The notes under the pieces are model-generated. The model had not been told where the DNA came from and ran no database searches. It worked only from the letters and a program-made list of their open reading frames with translations. Below, piece after piece: positions 19,661 through 28,474 of a DNA stretch of 64,000 bases (within the stretch, counting starts at the first letter, position 1; every line of letters starts with the position of its first letter). The stretch is taken from NCBI GenBank assembly GCA_938029725.1, contig CALHGE010000005.1:182334-246333 (forward strand). The letters run 5' to 3'. Made by a program: the position numbers and the translations under genes. This stretch comes from an uncultured Flavobacteriaceae bacterium (GTDB lineage: Bacteria > Bacteroidota > Bacteroidia > Flavobacteriales > Flavobacteriaceae).

Positions 19661-22060
19661 TCATTCAGTTCTCAAGCTTTTTACAGGGTTTGCTCTTGCA
19701 GCCTTAATAGCGTGAAAACTAACTGTTGCAACAGCTATGGCTAGTGCAATACCTCCTGATAAAGCAAAAACCCACCAACTTATCTCTATCTGGTATGCAT
19801 AAACATTAAGCCACTTACTCATAGCATACCATGAAAAAGGACTTGCAATAAGAATTGCTACTAGCACCAATTTCATAAAATCTTTAGATAAAAGTGTTAC
19901 AATGCTAGTTACCTCAGCACCCAATACTTTACGTACACCTATTTCTTTGGTTCGCTGCACCGCACTGTATGTTGCTAAGCCTAAGAGACCCAAGCAAGCA
20001 ATTAATATGGCTAGAAAAGAAAAGATGGTAAAAAGGTTTTTAAACTTGAAATCAGCCTCATACTGTGAATTAAAAGACGCATCTAAAAAGCTATAAATAA
20101 AAGGGCGCTGTGGCGCTACGTCTGCCCATTTTTGTTCAATACTGGTTATGGCTTGTTGCATATTTTCAGATTTGACTTTAAGCGAAAGATATTTTCCATA
20201 CTGAGAGTAGCGCAAAGCCAATGGGGCTACTTTTTGATGAAGAGACAAATAATTAAAATCCTTTACAACCCCGACAATGGTGCCTTCGCGTCCCCATTGT
20301 TGAAAACGTTTCCCAATAATATCGGACGGATTGGCATAACCAAAACTTCTTGCCGCAGATTCATTGACCATCATAGACGAAACCGAATCCGTCACAAATT
20401 CTCTTGAATACCCTCTTCCTGCAACCACTTCTATCTCATAGTGCGGTATAAAATCAAAATCAATCTCATACAAAAAAGGCTCAAAATGTTCCATTTTGCC
20501 CTCAAAGGTTTCAATTTCGGTTCCAGCAGCAGGAAAATGACCTCCTGGTACGGTGCGTGAACCAGCGACCGAAACTACTTCTGGCAGGTTCATAAACTCG
20601 CTTTTAATGGTTTCCATGTTCTCCATTACCTCGCCATCCCAATTAAAATCAATGACCAGTTGTTGTTCTCGATCAAAACCTAAATTTTTATCTAACATAA
20701 ACCCCAACTGAAAATACACAATTATTGTACTAGCGATCAAGGCAATAGAAAGGCTAAATTGAAATATGACTAGTCCTTTTCTAAGCCTGTTTCCTTTTTG
20801 AGATGTTCTAAAAACTCCTTTTAAAACGCTAGAGGGTTTAAAATTAGATAGGACAAACGCAGGGTAACTTCCTGCTAATAAACCCGTCACTAAAGCCATC
20901 CCAAAATAGCCAGACAGCGTAAAACCGTTAAAAATTTCATGGGTCAAAAATTGCTTTCCTGTAATTTCCCGCATTCCAGGTATGCAAACCAGTACCAAAG
21001 CCAATCCTAGTAATGCAGCTATACATACCATTAACATCGATTCTCCTAGAAATTGATATCGCAGTCCATTTTTTTCCGCTCCAATTACTTTTCTCACACC
21101 TACTTCCTTTGCCCTTTCCAAAGAACGCGCAGTAGCCAAATTCATGAAATTGATACAGGCAATAATCAAAATAAACAGCCCAATAATGGAAAAAATATAA
21201 ATGTTAGATAAACTTCCAGTTATGCCTGGTTGACGAGCAGCTTCAGAGTTTAAATAGGTGTCTTTTAAAGATTCAAAAGAAAGATCATAGTAATACGCTG
21301 TATCTTCGGCAGGGCGATTTCTTTTTAGAAACTCTGGCATTTTAGCCTGAAAAGCTTCTTGGTCGAAATTATCTGCTACTAAAAAATAAGTGTAAAAATC
21401 AACATATCCCCAAGAATCGAAAATACCAGGCCTAGTTTGATAAAAAGAACTCATTGACATGAGCACATCAAAACTAAAATGCGAATTAGAGGGTACATCT
21501 TTCATTACTCCGGTAACGGTGTAAATACCATCATTTGCTCTACCACCTACACCATCGATAGTTTTACCCATGGGGTCTTCATTGCCAAAATACTTTTTTG
21601 CTGTGCTTTCAGTCAACACAATAGAATAAGGAGCTTCCAAGGCTGTCTTTGGGTTTCCCGAAACCAAGGGCCAACTAAATACATTGAACACGGTTTCATC
21701 CACGTAAAAACTATTGCCTTCTTGAAAGGAATTTTTGTTGTAATCTAACAAAATATCAGCTCTTCCTGAAAATTGAACTTTCTCTACGATCTCAGAAAAA
21801 TCGTTCTTCAAAGCTGGGCCAACTGGTGCATTACCCCATACCCAGCTATCTTCTAACGTATCTTCGCTACCATGGTGTAAAACCCTATAGATATTATTTG
21901 CTTTTTCATGATAGCTATCATACGAAAGCTCATTTTTAATGAACATGGCTATTAATAAAAAACAAGCCATTCCAATGGCTAAACCACCAATATTAATAGC
22001 AGAATAGCTTTTGTTCTTTATGAGGTTCCGCCAAGCAATTTTTATATAGTTTTTAAACAT
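19661..22060 (-). CDS. FtsX-type ABC permease, MacB-like (array member 5)
   Basis: A 799-residue two-half permease, first of the four-permease run behind the ATPase at 22098. N-terminal NYIKIAWRNLIKNKSY, helix 1 near 20-41, FtsX motif GVRKVIGA in the first half and GVRKVLGA in the second, tail NPVKSLRTE. The gene lies 37 bases downstream of the ATPase gene. By position it is the most likely default permease of the pump. Substrate cannot be deduced. Confidence 0.88.
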   Translation of the reverse strand: MFKNYIKIAWRNLIKNKSYSAINIGGLAIGMACFLLIAMFIKNELSYDSYHEKANNIYRVLHHGSEDTLEDSWVWGNAPVGPALKNDFSEIVEKVQFSGRADILLDYNKNSFQEGNSFYVDETVFNVFSWPLVSGNPKTALEAPYSIVLTESTAKKYFGNEDPMGKTIDGVGGRANDGIYTVTGVMKDVPSNSHFSFDVLMSMSSFYQTRPGIFDSWGYVDFYTYFLVADNFDQEAFQAKMPEFLKRNRPAEDTAYYYDLSFESLKDTYLNSEAARQPGITGSLSNIYIFSIIGLFILIIACINFMNLATARSLERAKEVGVRKVIGAEKNGLRYQFLGESMLMVCIAALLGLALVLVCIPGMREITGKQFLTHEIFNGFTLSGYFGMALVTGLLAGSYPAFVLSNFKPSSVLKGVFRTSQKGNRLRKGLVIFQFSLSIALIASTIIVYFQLGFMLDKNLGFDREQQLVIDFNWDGEVMENMETIKSEFMNLPEVVSVAGSRTVPGGHFPAAGTEIETFEGKMEHFEPFLYEIDFDFIPHYEIEVVAGRGYSREFVTDSVSSMMVNESAARSFGYANPSDIIGKRFQQWGREGTIVGVVKDFNYLSLHQKVAPLALRYSQYGKYLSLKVKSENMQQAITSIEQKWADVAPQRPFIYSFLDASFNSQYEADFKFKNLFTIFSFLAILIACLGLLGLATYSAVQRTKEIGVRKVLGAEVTSIVTLLSKDFMKLVLVAILIASPFSWYAMSKWLNVYAYQIEISWWVFALSGGIALAIAVATVSFHAIKAARANPVKSLRTE

Positions 22061-22088
22061 GATTTTTGATTGATGATTTTGATTGATG
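22061..22088 (-). repeat. Two TGATTGATGATTT-type leader repeats before array member 5
   Basis: The plus strand reads TTGATTGATGATTTTGATTG just upstream of the start codon at 22060, the same unit as at 17189-17228. Confidence 0.65.
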
Positions 22089-22097
22089 AATAAACTC

Positions 22098-22793
22098 CTA
22101 AATCATAGCCCCAATAGTTCTATTTTGACTTTCAGTAACCACTTGCCCATCGAACAGATTAATAACCCGGTGCGCATAGTGTGAATCACGATCTGAGTGA
22201 GTAACCATTACGATGGTTGTACCTTCTTGGTTGAGTTCAGTTAGTAAATTCATCACCTCAATACCGTTTTTAGAATCTAAATTACCTGTAGGCTCATCTG
22301 CTAGTATTAATTTAGGATTGGTCACTACAGCACGAGAAATAGCAACACGTTGCTGTTGACCTCCAGATAGCTGCTGCGGAAAATGCCTTTCTCGATGCGC
22401 TATTTTCATTCGCTCTAGAACCTTCATCACTTTTTCTTTACGCTCGGCCTTTCCCATTTTCAGGTAGATTAATGGTAATTCTACATTTTCATAGACCGTT
22501 AACTCATCGATAAGATTAAAGCTTTGGAATACAAAACCAAGATTTCCTTTCCTAAGCTGCGTACGTTGGCTTTCTTTGAGTCCACCAACTTCATTACCAG
22601 CAAAGTTGTAGCTTCCTTCTGTAGGGTTATCTAACATGCCTATAATGTTCAGCAGCGTCGATTTACCACAACCAGAAGGCCCCATGATTGCAGTAAATTC
22701 GCCACTTTCTACTTTTAGGTTGACGTTGTTTAAAGCCAAGGTTTCTACTTCCTCCGTTTTAAAGCTCTTTTTTAGATTTTGGATTGTTATCAT
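22098..22793 (-). CDS. ABC transporter ATPase, LolD/MacB type
   Basis: A 231-residue ATPase with Walker A GPSGCGKST (38-46), Q-loop near 90, signature LSGGQ (142-146) followed by the normal QQRVAISRAV, Walker B LILADE and H-loop VTHS. It lies between the adaptor gene (65 bases upstream) and four permease genes downstream, so it probably energises all four. Related to, but clearly different from, the ATPase at 9022. Confidence 0.92.
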   Translation of the reverse strand: MITIQNLKKSFKTEEVETLALNNVNLKVESGEFTAIMGPSGCGKSTLLNIIGMLDNPTEGSYNFAGNEVGGLKESQRTQLRKGNLGFVFQSFNLIDELTVYENVELPLIYLKMGKAERKEKVMKVLERMKIAHRERHFPQQLSGGQQQRVAISRAVVTNPKLILADEPTGNLDSKNGIEVMNLLTELNQEGTTIVMVTHSDRDSHYAHRVINLFDGQVVTESQNRTIGAMI

Positions 22794-22858
22794 TTTGATT
22801 GATTTTATCTATTAGTATAATGACTTCTATATTCAGAAGATGTGACAGTTTTCATCCT

Positions 22859-24109
22859 TTATTTTAATACAATTTTTTCAGCTTCGCCGAAGTTGTCGTA
22901 GTTATTGGTGATTACTTTTTCACCTGCGTCTAATCCTTCTAAAACTTCATAATATCTAGAATTTTGCTTTCCTATACGTATCGGTCTTTTTATGGCTTCA
23001 TCACCATCTGGACCAAGTACAAAAATCCATTGGCCACCCGTGCTTTGAAAGAAACTTCCTTTGGGAAGCAATAATGCCTCAGATGATTCTCCTAATTGCA
23101 ATTTGATGTTATAACTCTGTCCTGCTCGAATAGTTTCAGGTTTTGCATCCGTAAAAACAAGGTCTACTCTAAACCTACCATTTCTAACTTCAGGATATAC
23201 TTTTCGCAATCGCAAAGGGTACTCGGTACCGTTTCGTTCTAATATCGCTACCAAATCTCGTTTTACTCGATCAATATAATGCTCGTCAATATTCGCTTCA
23301 ATTTTAAAATCAGTAAGCACATTAACCTGCCCAATACGTTCACCTTGCGAGATATTTTGACCAATTTCTGCATCTAAAAAACCCAATTGGCCATCGGATG
23401 GAGCTCTAACATTCAAGTGATCTAAACGCTGGTAGACCATACCCAAGGTTTTTTGCATTCGCGCCAAATCGGTATCAAGCCCGGTTAAAGAGGTTTTTCT
23501 CAGTTCATCGTCTTGTTCAGTTTGAAGCTTTACAATATCGTTCTGCTTTTGAGAAAGTTCATAATTCTCTTTGGAGAGTTGATACACTTCTTTTGATATC
23601 AATTCCTCATCAAACAGCGCTTGGTTCTGTTCAAAATTTCTTTTTAATCGTTGTAAATCTGTTCCAGTAGTAGCCAATGATCTGCGACCTTCTACTTGCC
23701 TAGAATCAAAACTTAATTTAGTTGATCGCAAATCATTTTGCTTTAAAGCCAAATTACTTTCGCTGGCCAAAATCTGCTCGTAGAGGTTCATATTCTCTAG
23801 CTTCAGAATAATGTCTCCCTTTTTAACAGTTGCCCCTTCCTCAATCAATTTTTCAGTCACACGGCCACCTTCGTACGCATCCATATAAATTGTAGAAATT
23901 GGCGCCACATTTCCATTAATGGTAATGTAATCATCAAACTTCCCTTGGGTCACCTCAGCAACCGAAAGCTTATCTTTTTCTGTTCGAAATGTAGAAACCG
24001 AATTCGCAAAAAGCAGCTGATATGCTGTAAAAAGCACTAATACACCTATAGCCATATAACCGTAATGTTTTGGGCGTAATCCCTTTTTCTTCTCTAACTG
24101 TATATCCAT
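22859..24109 (-). CDS. HlyD/MacA-type periplasmic adaptor
   Basis: A 416-residue membrane fusion protein linking inner-membrane permease to TolC. One N-terminal membrane helix (about 18-36) anchors it. Lipoyl-like segments lie near 70-105 and 230-260 (RAPSDGQLGFLDAEIG), and a long coiled-coil hairpin lies between them (about 110-225). A beta-barrel and membrane-proximal domain follow. It starts 17 bases after the tolC gene. It is the only adaptor in the locus, so all five permeases would have to share it unless others are recruited from elsewhere. Confidence 0.9.
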   Translation of the reverse strand: MDIQLEKKKGLRPKHYGYMAIGVLVLFTAYQLLFANSVSTFRTEKDKLSVAEVTQGKFDDYITINGNVAPISTIYMDAYEGGRVTEKLIEEGATVKKGDIILKLENMNLYEQILASESNLALKQNDLRSTKLSFDSRQVEGRRSLATTGTDLQRLKRNFEQNQALFDEELISKEVYQLSKENYELSQKQNDIVKLQTEQDDELRKTSLTGLDTDLARMQKTLGMVYQRLDHLNVRAPSDGQLGFLDAEIGQNISQGERIGQVNVLTDFKIEANIDEHYIDRVKRDLVAILERNGTEYPLRLRKVYPEVRNGRFRVDLVFTDAKPETIRAGQSYNIKLQLGESSEALLLPKGSFFQSTGGQWIFVLGPDGDEAIKRPIRIGKQNSRYYEVLEGLDAGEKVITNNYDNFGEAEKIVLK

Positions 24110-24126
24110 CTGTGCTACTATTCTAT

Positions 24127-25479
24127 CTAGTTAATGTTAAATACTGGTAAACCCTTGTAAAAATCTAAGGTACTTTTGTTTACTTCTGATCGCAATCGAA
24201 CCTGTAGGTTTATATTTTGTGCGTTTGCAAAAAGGTTTTTTGCGGTAAAAAGCTCAATTGCATTGATAAGTCCTTTTGAATAGCGTTTTTGAGCAATGGT
24301 AAATGCCAAACGCTGCGCTTTAACATTCTGAGCACTCTGTTCAAGTTCAAGCAATAGGGAATTGTAATCTTGTACCAACAGCTGTATTTCTTGAAAAAGC
24401 ACTTGCTCTTGTACGTCTAGATTATTCTCTGCCCTTAGGCGCTCTATCTTGGCCTGTTTTACTCGCGAGCGCGCGGACCAACCGTTACTAATAGGTACCC
24501 GAAGTCGAACACCTATGTACTGTGATGTATTATCTCTAAACTGCTCGCGAAAGGGCAATGTTTTACCAAGGGTATCTCTAGTAGTTTCAAAATAACCTGT
24601 GCCAATACCTGCAAATGCAATCAATGAGGGATACATTCCTCCACGGGCAACGGCAACTTGTTTTCTAGCAGCCTTAGCTCGAAGCTCTTGTGCTTTTATC
24701 ATTGGTAAAAACGCTCTTGCTTTAGAATACACAGCGTCAGATCCAAGATTAGTATCATTCATTAATTCGGACTTTTCTTCGATTCCAGAAAGAATATCTA
24801 TATCTGAAACTTCCTCCAGATTCATCTCTTGTATTAGTTGCAGTTTGGCTCCTGCAAGTTGGTTTTCACTTTGGGTTACATTCAACTTATCTGCCAACAA
24901 CAAAGATTCAGCTTCATACAAATCTGCACCGGCCATTAGCCCCAATTCGATTCGCTTTTCTACCAAATCATAGTTCGATTGCGAGACTACTAATTGTTCT
25001 TTGGATATCGCTGTCAATCCTTCAAAAAACTGAATATTACTAAATGCCTGCATCACACGGAATGCCAATAAATATTTCTGTTGTAAAGTTTCCTGCTGAG
25101 TAGCTTTGTATAAAAACTTGGTAGTCTTTATAGCATTGATTTTTTGAAAACCCTGAAAAAGGTCTATCGAAGAATTTAAAGAAAAAGGGTTCTGAAAAAA
25201 ATCAGAGGTAACGACATCATTAGTAAAAGGATCTGTGCTTCTACCGAAGTTAACGGTATATGCAGACTCTCCATTTAAATTAGGTAGTAAGTCTCGTATT
25301 GACTGTCTATAGCTTTCCCGCCCTGACTGTTCAGTATACTCAAAATCATTCAGCTGCAAATTATGGCCAATCGCATAAGTCACGCAATCTTCCAAAGTCC
25401 ATTTTTCTTGTGCACTACTACGGGTAGTAACAAGAAAAAAAAGGATGGCAACTACTTTAATTTTTATGTTCATATTCAT
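24127..25479 (-). CDS. TolC-like outer-membrane efflux channel
   Basis: A 450-residue protein with a signal peptide of about 24 residues (ending SSAQ) and two OEP repeats rich in long helices, as in TolC/OprM. It forms the trimeric outer-membrane exit duct of the pump. It is the first gene of the operon that runs through adaptor, ATPase and four permeases. The start ATG is 9 to 37 bases downstream of the sigma-54-like element at 25500-25516. No lipobox Cys, unlike OprM. Confidence 0.9.
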   Translation of the reverse strand: MNMNIKIKVVAILFFLVTTRSSAQEKWTLEDCVTYAIGHNLQLNDFEYTEQSGRESYRQSIRDLLPNLNGESAYTVNFGRSTDPFTNDVVTSDFFQNPFSLNSSIDLFQGFQKINAIKTTKFLYKATQQETLQQKYLLAFRVMQAFSNIQFFEGLTAISKEQLVVSQSNYDLVEKRIELGLMAGADLYEAESLLLADKLNVTQSENQLAGAKLQLIQEMNLEEVSDIDILSGIEEKSELMNDTNLGSDAVYSKARAFLPMIKAQELRAKAARKQVAVARGGMYPSLIAFAGIGTGYFETTRDTLGKTLPFREQFRDNTSQYIGVRLRVPISNGWSARSRVKQAKIERLRAENNLDVQEQVLFQEIQLLVQDYNSLLLELEQSAQNVKAQRLAFTIAQKRYSKGLINAIELFTAKNLFANAQNINLQVRLRSEVNKSTLDFYKGLPVFNIN

Positions 25480-25499
25480 ATTGGTATGCCAATTGGTAT

Positions 25500-25516
25500 A
25501 CTATAGATGTGCCAAG
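25500..25516 (-). promoter_or_regulatory. Possible sigma-54 promoter for the tolC-led operon
   Basis: The minus strand reads CTTGGCAC, a full match to the sigma-54 -24 box. The -12 box at the expected spacing reads TAGT instead of TTGC, keeping only the G, so it is weak. Its -24 GG is 74.5 bases from the centre of the palindrome at 25579-25595, a normal distance for an upstream activating site. Confidence 0.42.
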
Positions 25517-25578
25517 AATGTATTTATACTGATTTTCAGTACTTTACATTCATTTTTTTTAGATAATACAAAAATTTC

Positions 25579-25595
25579 TGTAAAATAATTTTACA
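25579..25595. promoter_or_regulatory. Palindromic operator TGTAAAA-TAA-TTTTACA, copy 1
   Basis: A perfect inverted repeat in the divergent region between tolC and the response regulator gene, 99 bases from the tolC start and 85 from the regulator start. The half-sites TGTAAAA and TTTTACA with a 3-base spacer recur at 12239-12257. It could serve activation of tolC and control of the regulator gene itself. Confidence 0.6.
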
Positions 25596-25616
25596 TATAT
25601 TGCCTAAATATTAGAC

Positions 25617-25647
25617 ACTTTTATAAAAGTATACAATTCAAATTGTA
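25617..25647. promoter_or_regulatory. Two adjacent palindromes upstream of the response regulator gene
   Basis: ACTTTTATAAAAGT (25617-25630) is a perfect 14-base palindrome and TACAATT-CA-AATTGTA (25632-25647) a perfect 7-base inverted repeat. They lie 33 to 64 bases upstream of the regulator start codon. They may be operators for autoregulation; short palindromes also arise by chance in AT-rich DNA. Confidence 0.35.
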
Positions 25648-25680
25648 GTTTTAACCTTCTTATTAATACGAATACCAATT

Positions 25681-27045
25681 ATGTTGGATGCTAAAATTTT
25701 AGTGATAGATGACAATAAAAGTGTTTTAAGTGCGCTAGAAATACTCCTTCAATTTGAGTATAGTGCCGTAAAAACATTTTCGAATCCAAATCAGATTTCC
25801 TCTTACTCAGGGTTGAACGATTGTGATATCATTTTGTTGGATATGAATTTTTCTGCAGGGGTCAATACAGGTAATGAAGGGCTTTTTTGGCTTCGAGAAA
25901 TTCAAAAAAAAGCACCCTATACTTCCGTAATTATGATGACCGCTTATGGCGCAGTGGATCTTGCCGTTAAAGCTTTAAAGGAGGGGGCTACTGATTTTGT
26001 TTTAAAACCTTGGAACAATGACAAGCTACTGGCTACAGTAAAATCGGCTTATGAGTTGCGAAAATCCCGAAAGGAAATCAATCAACTTAAACAAAAAGAA
26101 GATCATTTAAAACAGGTCATTAATCAAAACAAAAACTATATTATTGGTAAATCGAAGGCCTTAACTTCAGTACTAAATTTAGTTGGCAAAGTTGCTAAAA
26201 CCGATGTAAATGTTCTGGTAACTGGTGAAAACGGCACAGGTAAAGAATTGGTAGCGCGAGAACTCCATAAACTCTCAAATCTGAGTAATGAAGTTTTTAT
26301 TTCTGTTGATATGGGTTCGATTTCTGAATCATTATTTGAAAGTGAACTTTTCGGACACACCAAAGGGTCATTTACAGATGCTAAAGAAGATCGTGCTGGA
26401 AAATTTGAAGCGGCCAATGGGGGTACTTTGTTCTTAGATGAAATTGGTAATTTATCACTACAGACCCAAGCAAAATTACTATCAGCAATTCAAAACAAAA
26501 CTATTGTGCGTGTTGGTTCAAACAAATCTATTTCAGTTGCTATTCGCCTTATTTGCGCCACAAATGAAAATCTAGAAAAGATGGTTGCTGACGGGCTTTT
26601 TAGAGAAGACTTACTCTACCGTATAAATACTATTCAGGTAAAGGTGCCGCCTTTACGTAATCGCGAAAGTGATGTCCTTATTTTAGCTGAGTTTTATTTA
26701 ACTAAGTTTATTAGCAAATACGGAAAACAGGGTCTTCGAATGAATCAAGCTGCTCAAGAAAAACTTTTGAGTTATAAATGGCCAGGTAATGTGAGAGAGC
26801 TTCTTCATACCATGGAGAGAGCCGTCATTCTTTCAGAAGGAAATGTACTTAGGCCTGCAGATTTTCTTTTGGAAGCCAAGAGTGCTGTCTCAATTGAAAA
26901 CGGGCCAAATACCTTAGAGGAAATGGAACTTTTAATGATTGCCAATTCGCTTAATAAAAACAATGGCAATTATAGCGCAGCGGCAGAGCAATTGGGAATA
27001 TCTAGACAAACACTTTATAATAAACTCAAAAAAACGGGAAAATAA
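25681..27045 (+). CDS. Sigma-54-dependent response regulator (NtrC family)
   Basis: A 454-residue three-domain activator. Receiver domain 1-125 with acidic pocket Asp10/Asp11, phospho-acceptor Asp54 and Lys109. AAA+ domain about 150-390 with Walker A GENGTGKE (182-189), Walker B GTLFLDEIG (248-256) and R-finger region REDLLYRIN. The sigma-54 contact loop reads GSFTDA (229-234) instead of GAFTGA. A Fis-type HTH closes the protein (about 415-452, AAEQLGISRQTLYNKLK). It is divergent from the tolC operon and 72 bases upstream of the kinase gene, so it is the likely regulator of the pump. Confidence 0.93.
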   Translation: MLDAKILVIDDNKSVLSALEILLQFEYSAVKTFSNPNQISSYSGLNDCDIILLDMNFSAGVNTGNEGLFWLREIQKKAPYTSVIMMTAYGAVDLAVKALKEGATDFVLKPWNNDKLLATVKSAYELRKSRKEINQLKQKEDHLKQVINQNKNYIIGKSKALTSVLNLVGKVAKTDVNVLVTGENGTGKELVARELHKLSNLSNEVFISVDMGSISESLFESELFGHTKGSFTDAKEDRAGKFEAANGGTLFLDEIGNLSLQTQAKLLSAIQNKTIVRVGSNKSISVAIRLICATNENLEKMVADGLFREDLLYRINTIQVKVPPLRNRESDVLILAEFYLTKFISKYGKQGLRMNQAAQEKLLSYKWPGNVRELLHTMERAVILSEGNVLRPADFLLEAKSAVSIENGPNTLEEMELLMIANSLNKNNGNYSAAAEQLGISRQTLYNKLKKTGK

Positions 27046-27117
27046 GAGTAAACATTAAATGTTCATGAATACAACTGCACACAATTAACCTTATAATTTA
27101 AATCTAGAACTTGGAAA

Positions 27118-28464
27118 ATGGTAAGTAGAAACATTTATTTACAAATGGTACTTCGCATCATATTTATAACCCTATGCGCAGTCGCTGCAGTTTATTTCTT
27201 CTTTGAAAAACACTATATAATAGCTAGTATAGCCGCTATTCTACTTGTCGTTCAAACTTCTTCATTAATATACTTTGTAAATCAAACCAATAGAAAAATT
27301 GCTTATTTCTTTGATGCCATAAAAAATGAGGATTTTACCTTACGCTTTCCTGAAAAGCTAAGTGTAAAATCACTAGAAGAACTAAATCATAGTCTGAATA
27401 TGCTCAATGCTATGATTCAGGGTATTCATGTAAAAAAACAAGCACAAGAGCAATATTATCAAGAAATATTAAGGCAGGCTGATATTGGCATTTTTACCAT
27501 AAATCAGAAAGGACATATTTTATATGCCAACCCAACGGTACAAAACCTTTTGAACTACCGCCCATTAAATCACGTGAAACAACTTAACTTGATTGACCCT
27601 AATCTGTATGAACTTTTTAAAGATTTAAACCCTTTTGAAAACACCATTTTCAAACTAGGCAATGAAAGAGGTAAACGAGAGATAAGTTTAAAATGCACCC
27701 CTATTACCATAGAGGAACAAGCGCTATTGTTAGTTGTAGTGCATGATATTCACAAAGAACTCGAAGATAAAGAAACTGATTCTTGGGTAAAACTGATCCG
27801 TGTACTCACACATGAAATTATGAATACGATTACCCCAATAACTTCTATATCAGAATCTATTCTAAATTATTTCAAATCAGAAAATAGATTAACTGAACCG
27901 GGTAATTTCTCAGAAGATCAAATAAAGAATACTGCAAAGGGCTTGGAGGTGATCAAAAATCAAGGAACTGATCTCATGAGTTTTGTGCAATCATACAGAA
28001 CCTTTTTAAGTGTGCCTGAATCCGACAAAGAATTGGTACCTGCTCAAGCACTCTTAGAAAAAATAAAACTTTTATTGGATGAGCAAAAGGAACTTAAAAA
28101 AGTTAAAATTGAGATCCTCGTAAGGCCTCAAGATTTGGAACTTTATCTTGATGAAAAACAAATATCTCAAGTACTCTTGAACTTAGGTAAAAATGCGCAG
28201 CAGTCGCTTGAACACCAAGATAAAGGAACCATTCGTCTTATTGCTGGCATAAATACGATGAATAAAAAATACATTCAGGTACAAGATGATGGTCCTGGAA
28301 TATCGCCAGAACTCATGGATGAAATTTTTGTGCCGTTCTTTACCACAAAAAATACAGGAACGGGTATCGGACTCAGTTTAACTAAACAAATCATGCGATT
28401 GCATGGCGGAAGCGTAGCGGTCTCTTCAAATGAAACTACCCAATTCACATTGACCTTCAATTGA
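27118..28464 (+). CDS. NtrY-like sensor histidine kinase
   Basis: A 448-residue membrane kinase, probable partner of the response regulator just upstream. Two helices at about 11-28 and 34-53 are separated by only a few residues, so there is almost no periplasmic sensor; the signal is probably felt in the membrane or cytoplasm. A HAMP-like segment (55-105) and a PAS domain (about 115-215) follow. The phospho-acceptor is His232 in LTHEIMNTITP; the ATP-binding domain has the N-box NLGKNAQQSL, DDGPGIS and GTGIGLSL. This layout resembles kinases that sense envelope stress. Confidence 0.92.
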   Translation: MVSRNIYLQMVLRIIFITLCAVAAVYFFFEKHYIIASIAAILLVVQTSSLIYFVNQTNRKIAYFFDAIKNEDFTLRFPEKLSVKSLEELNHSLNMLNAMIQGIHVKKQAQEQYYQEILRQADIGIFTINQKGHILYANPTVQNLLNYRPLNHVKQLNLIDPNLYELFKDLNPFENTIFKLGNERGKREISLKCTPITIEEQALLLVVVHDIHKELEDKETDSWVKLIRVLTHEIMNTITPITSISESILNYFKSENRLTEPGNFSEDQIKNTAKGLEVIKNQGTDLMSFVQSYRTFLSVPESDKELVPAQALLEKIKLLLDEQKELKKVKIEILVRPQDLELYLDEKQISQVLLNLGKNAQQSLEHQDKGTIRLIAGINTMNKKYIQVQDDGPGISPELMDEIFVPFFTTKNTGTGIGLSLTKQIMRLHGGSVAVSSNETTQFTLTFN

Positions 28465-28474
28465 AATCTGTACC

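Noticed and set aside
25486..25492. Second TTGGCAT upstream of tolC as a sigma-54 -24 box
   Set aside because: A matching -12 box would fall inside the tolC start codon, leaving no room for transcription start.
9022..28464. The efflux locus as a horizontally acquired island
   Set aside because: No integrase, tRNA, flanking repeats or evident base-composition change was seen by eye; such clusters appear native to Bacteroidetes.
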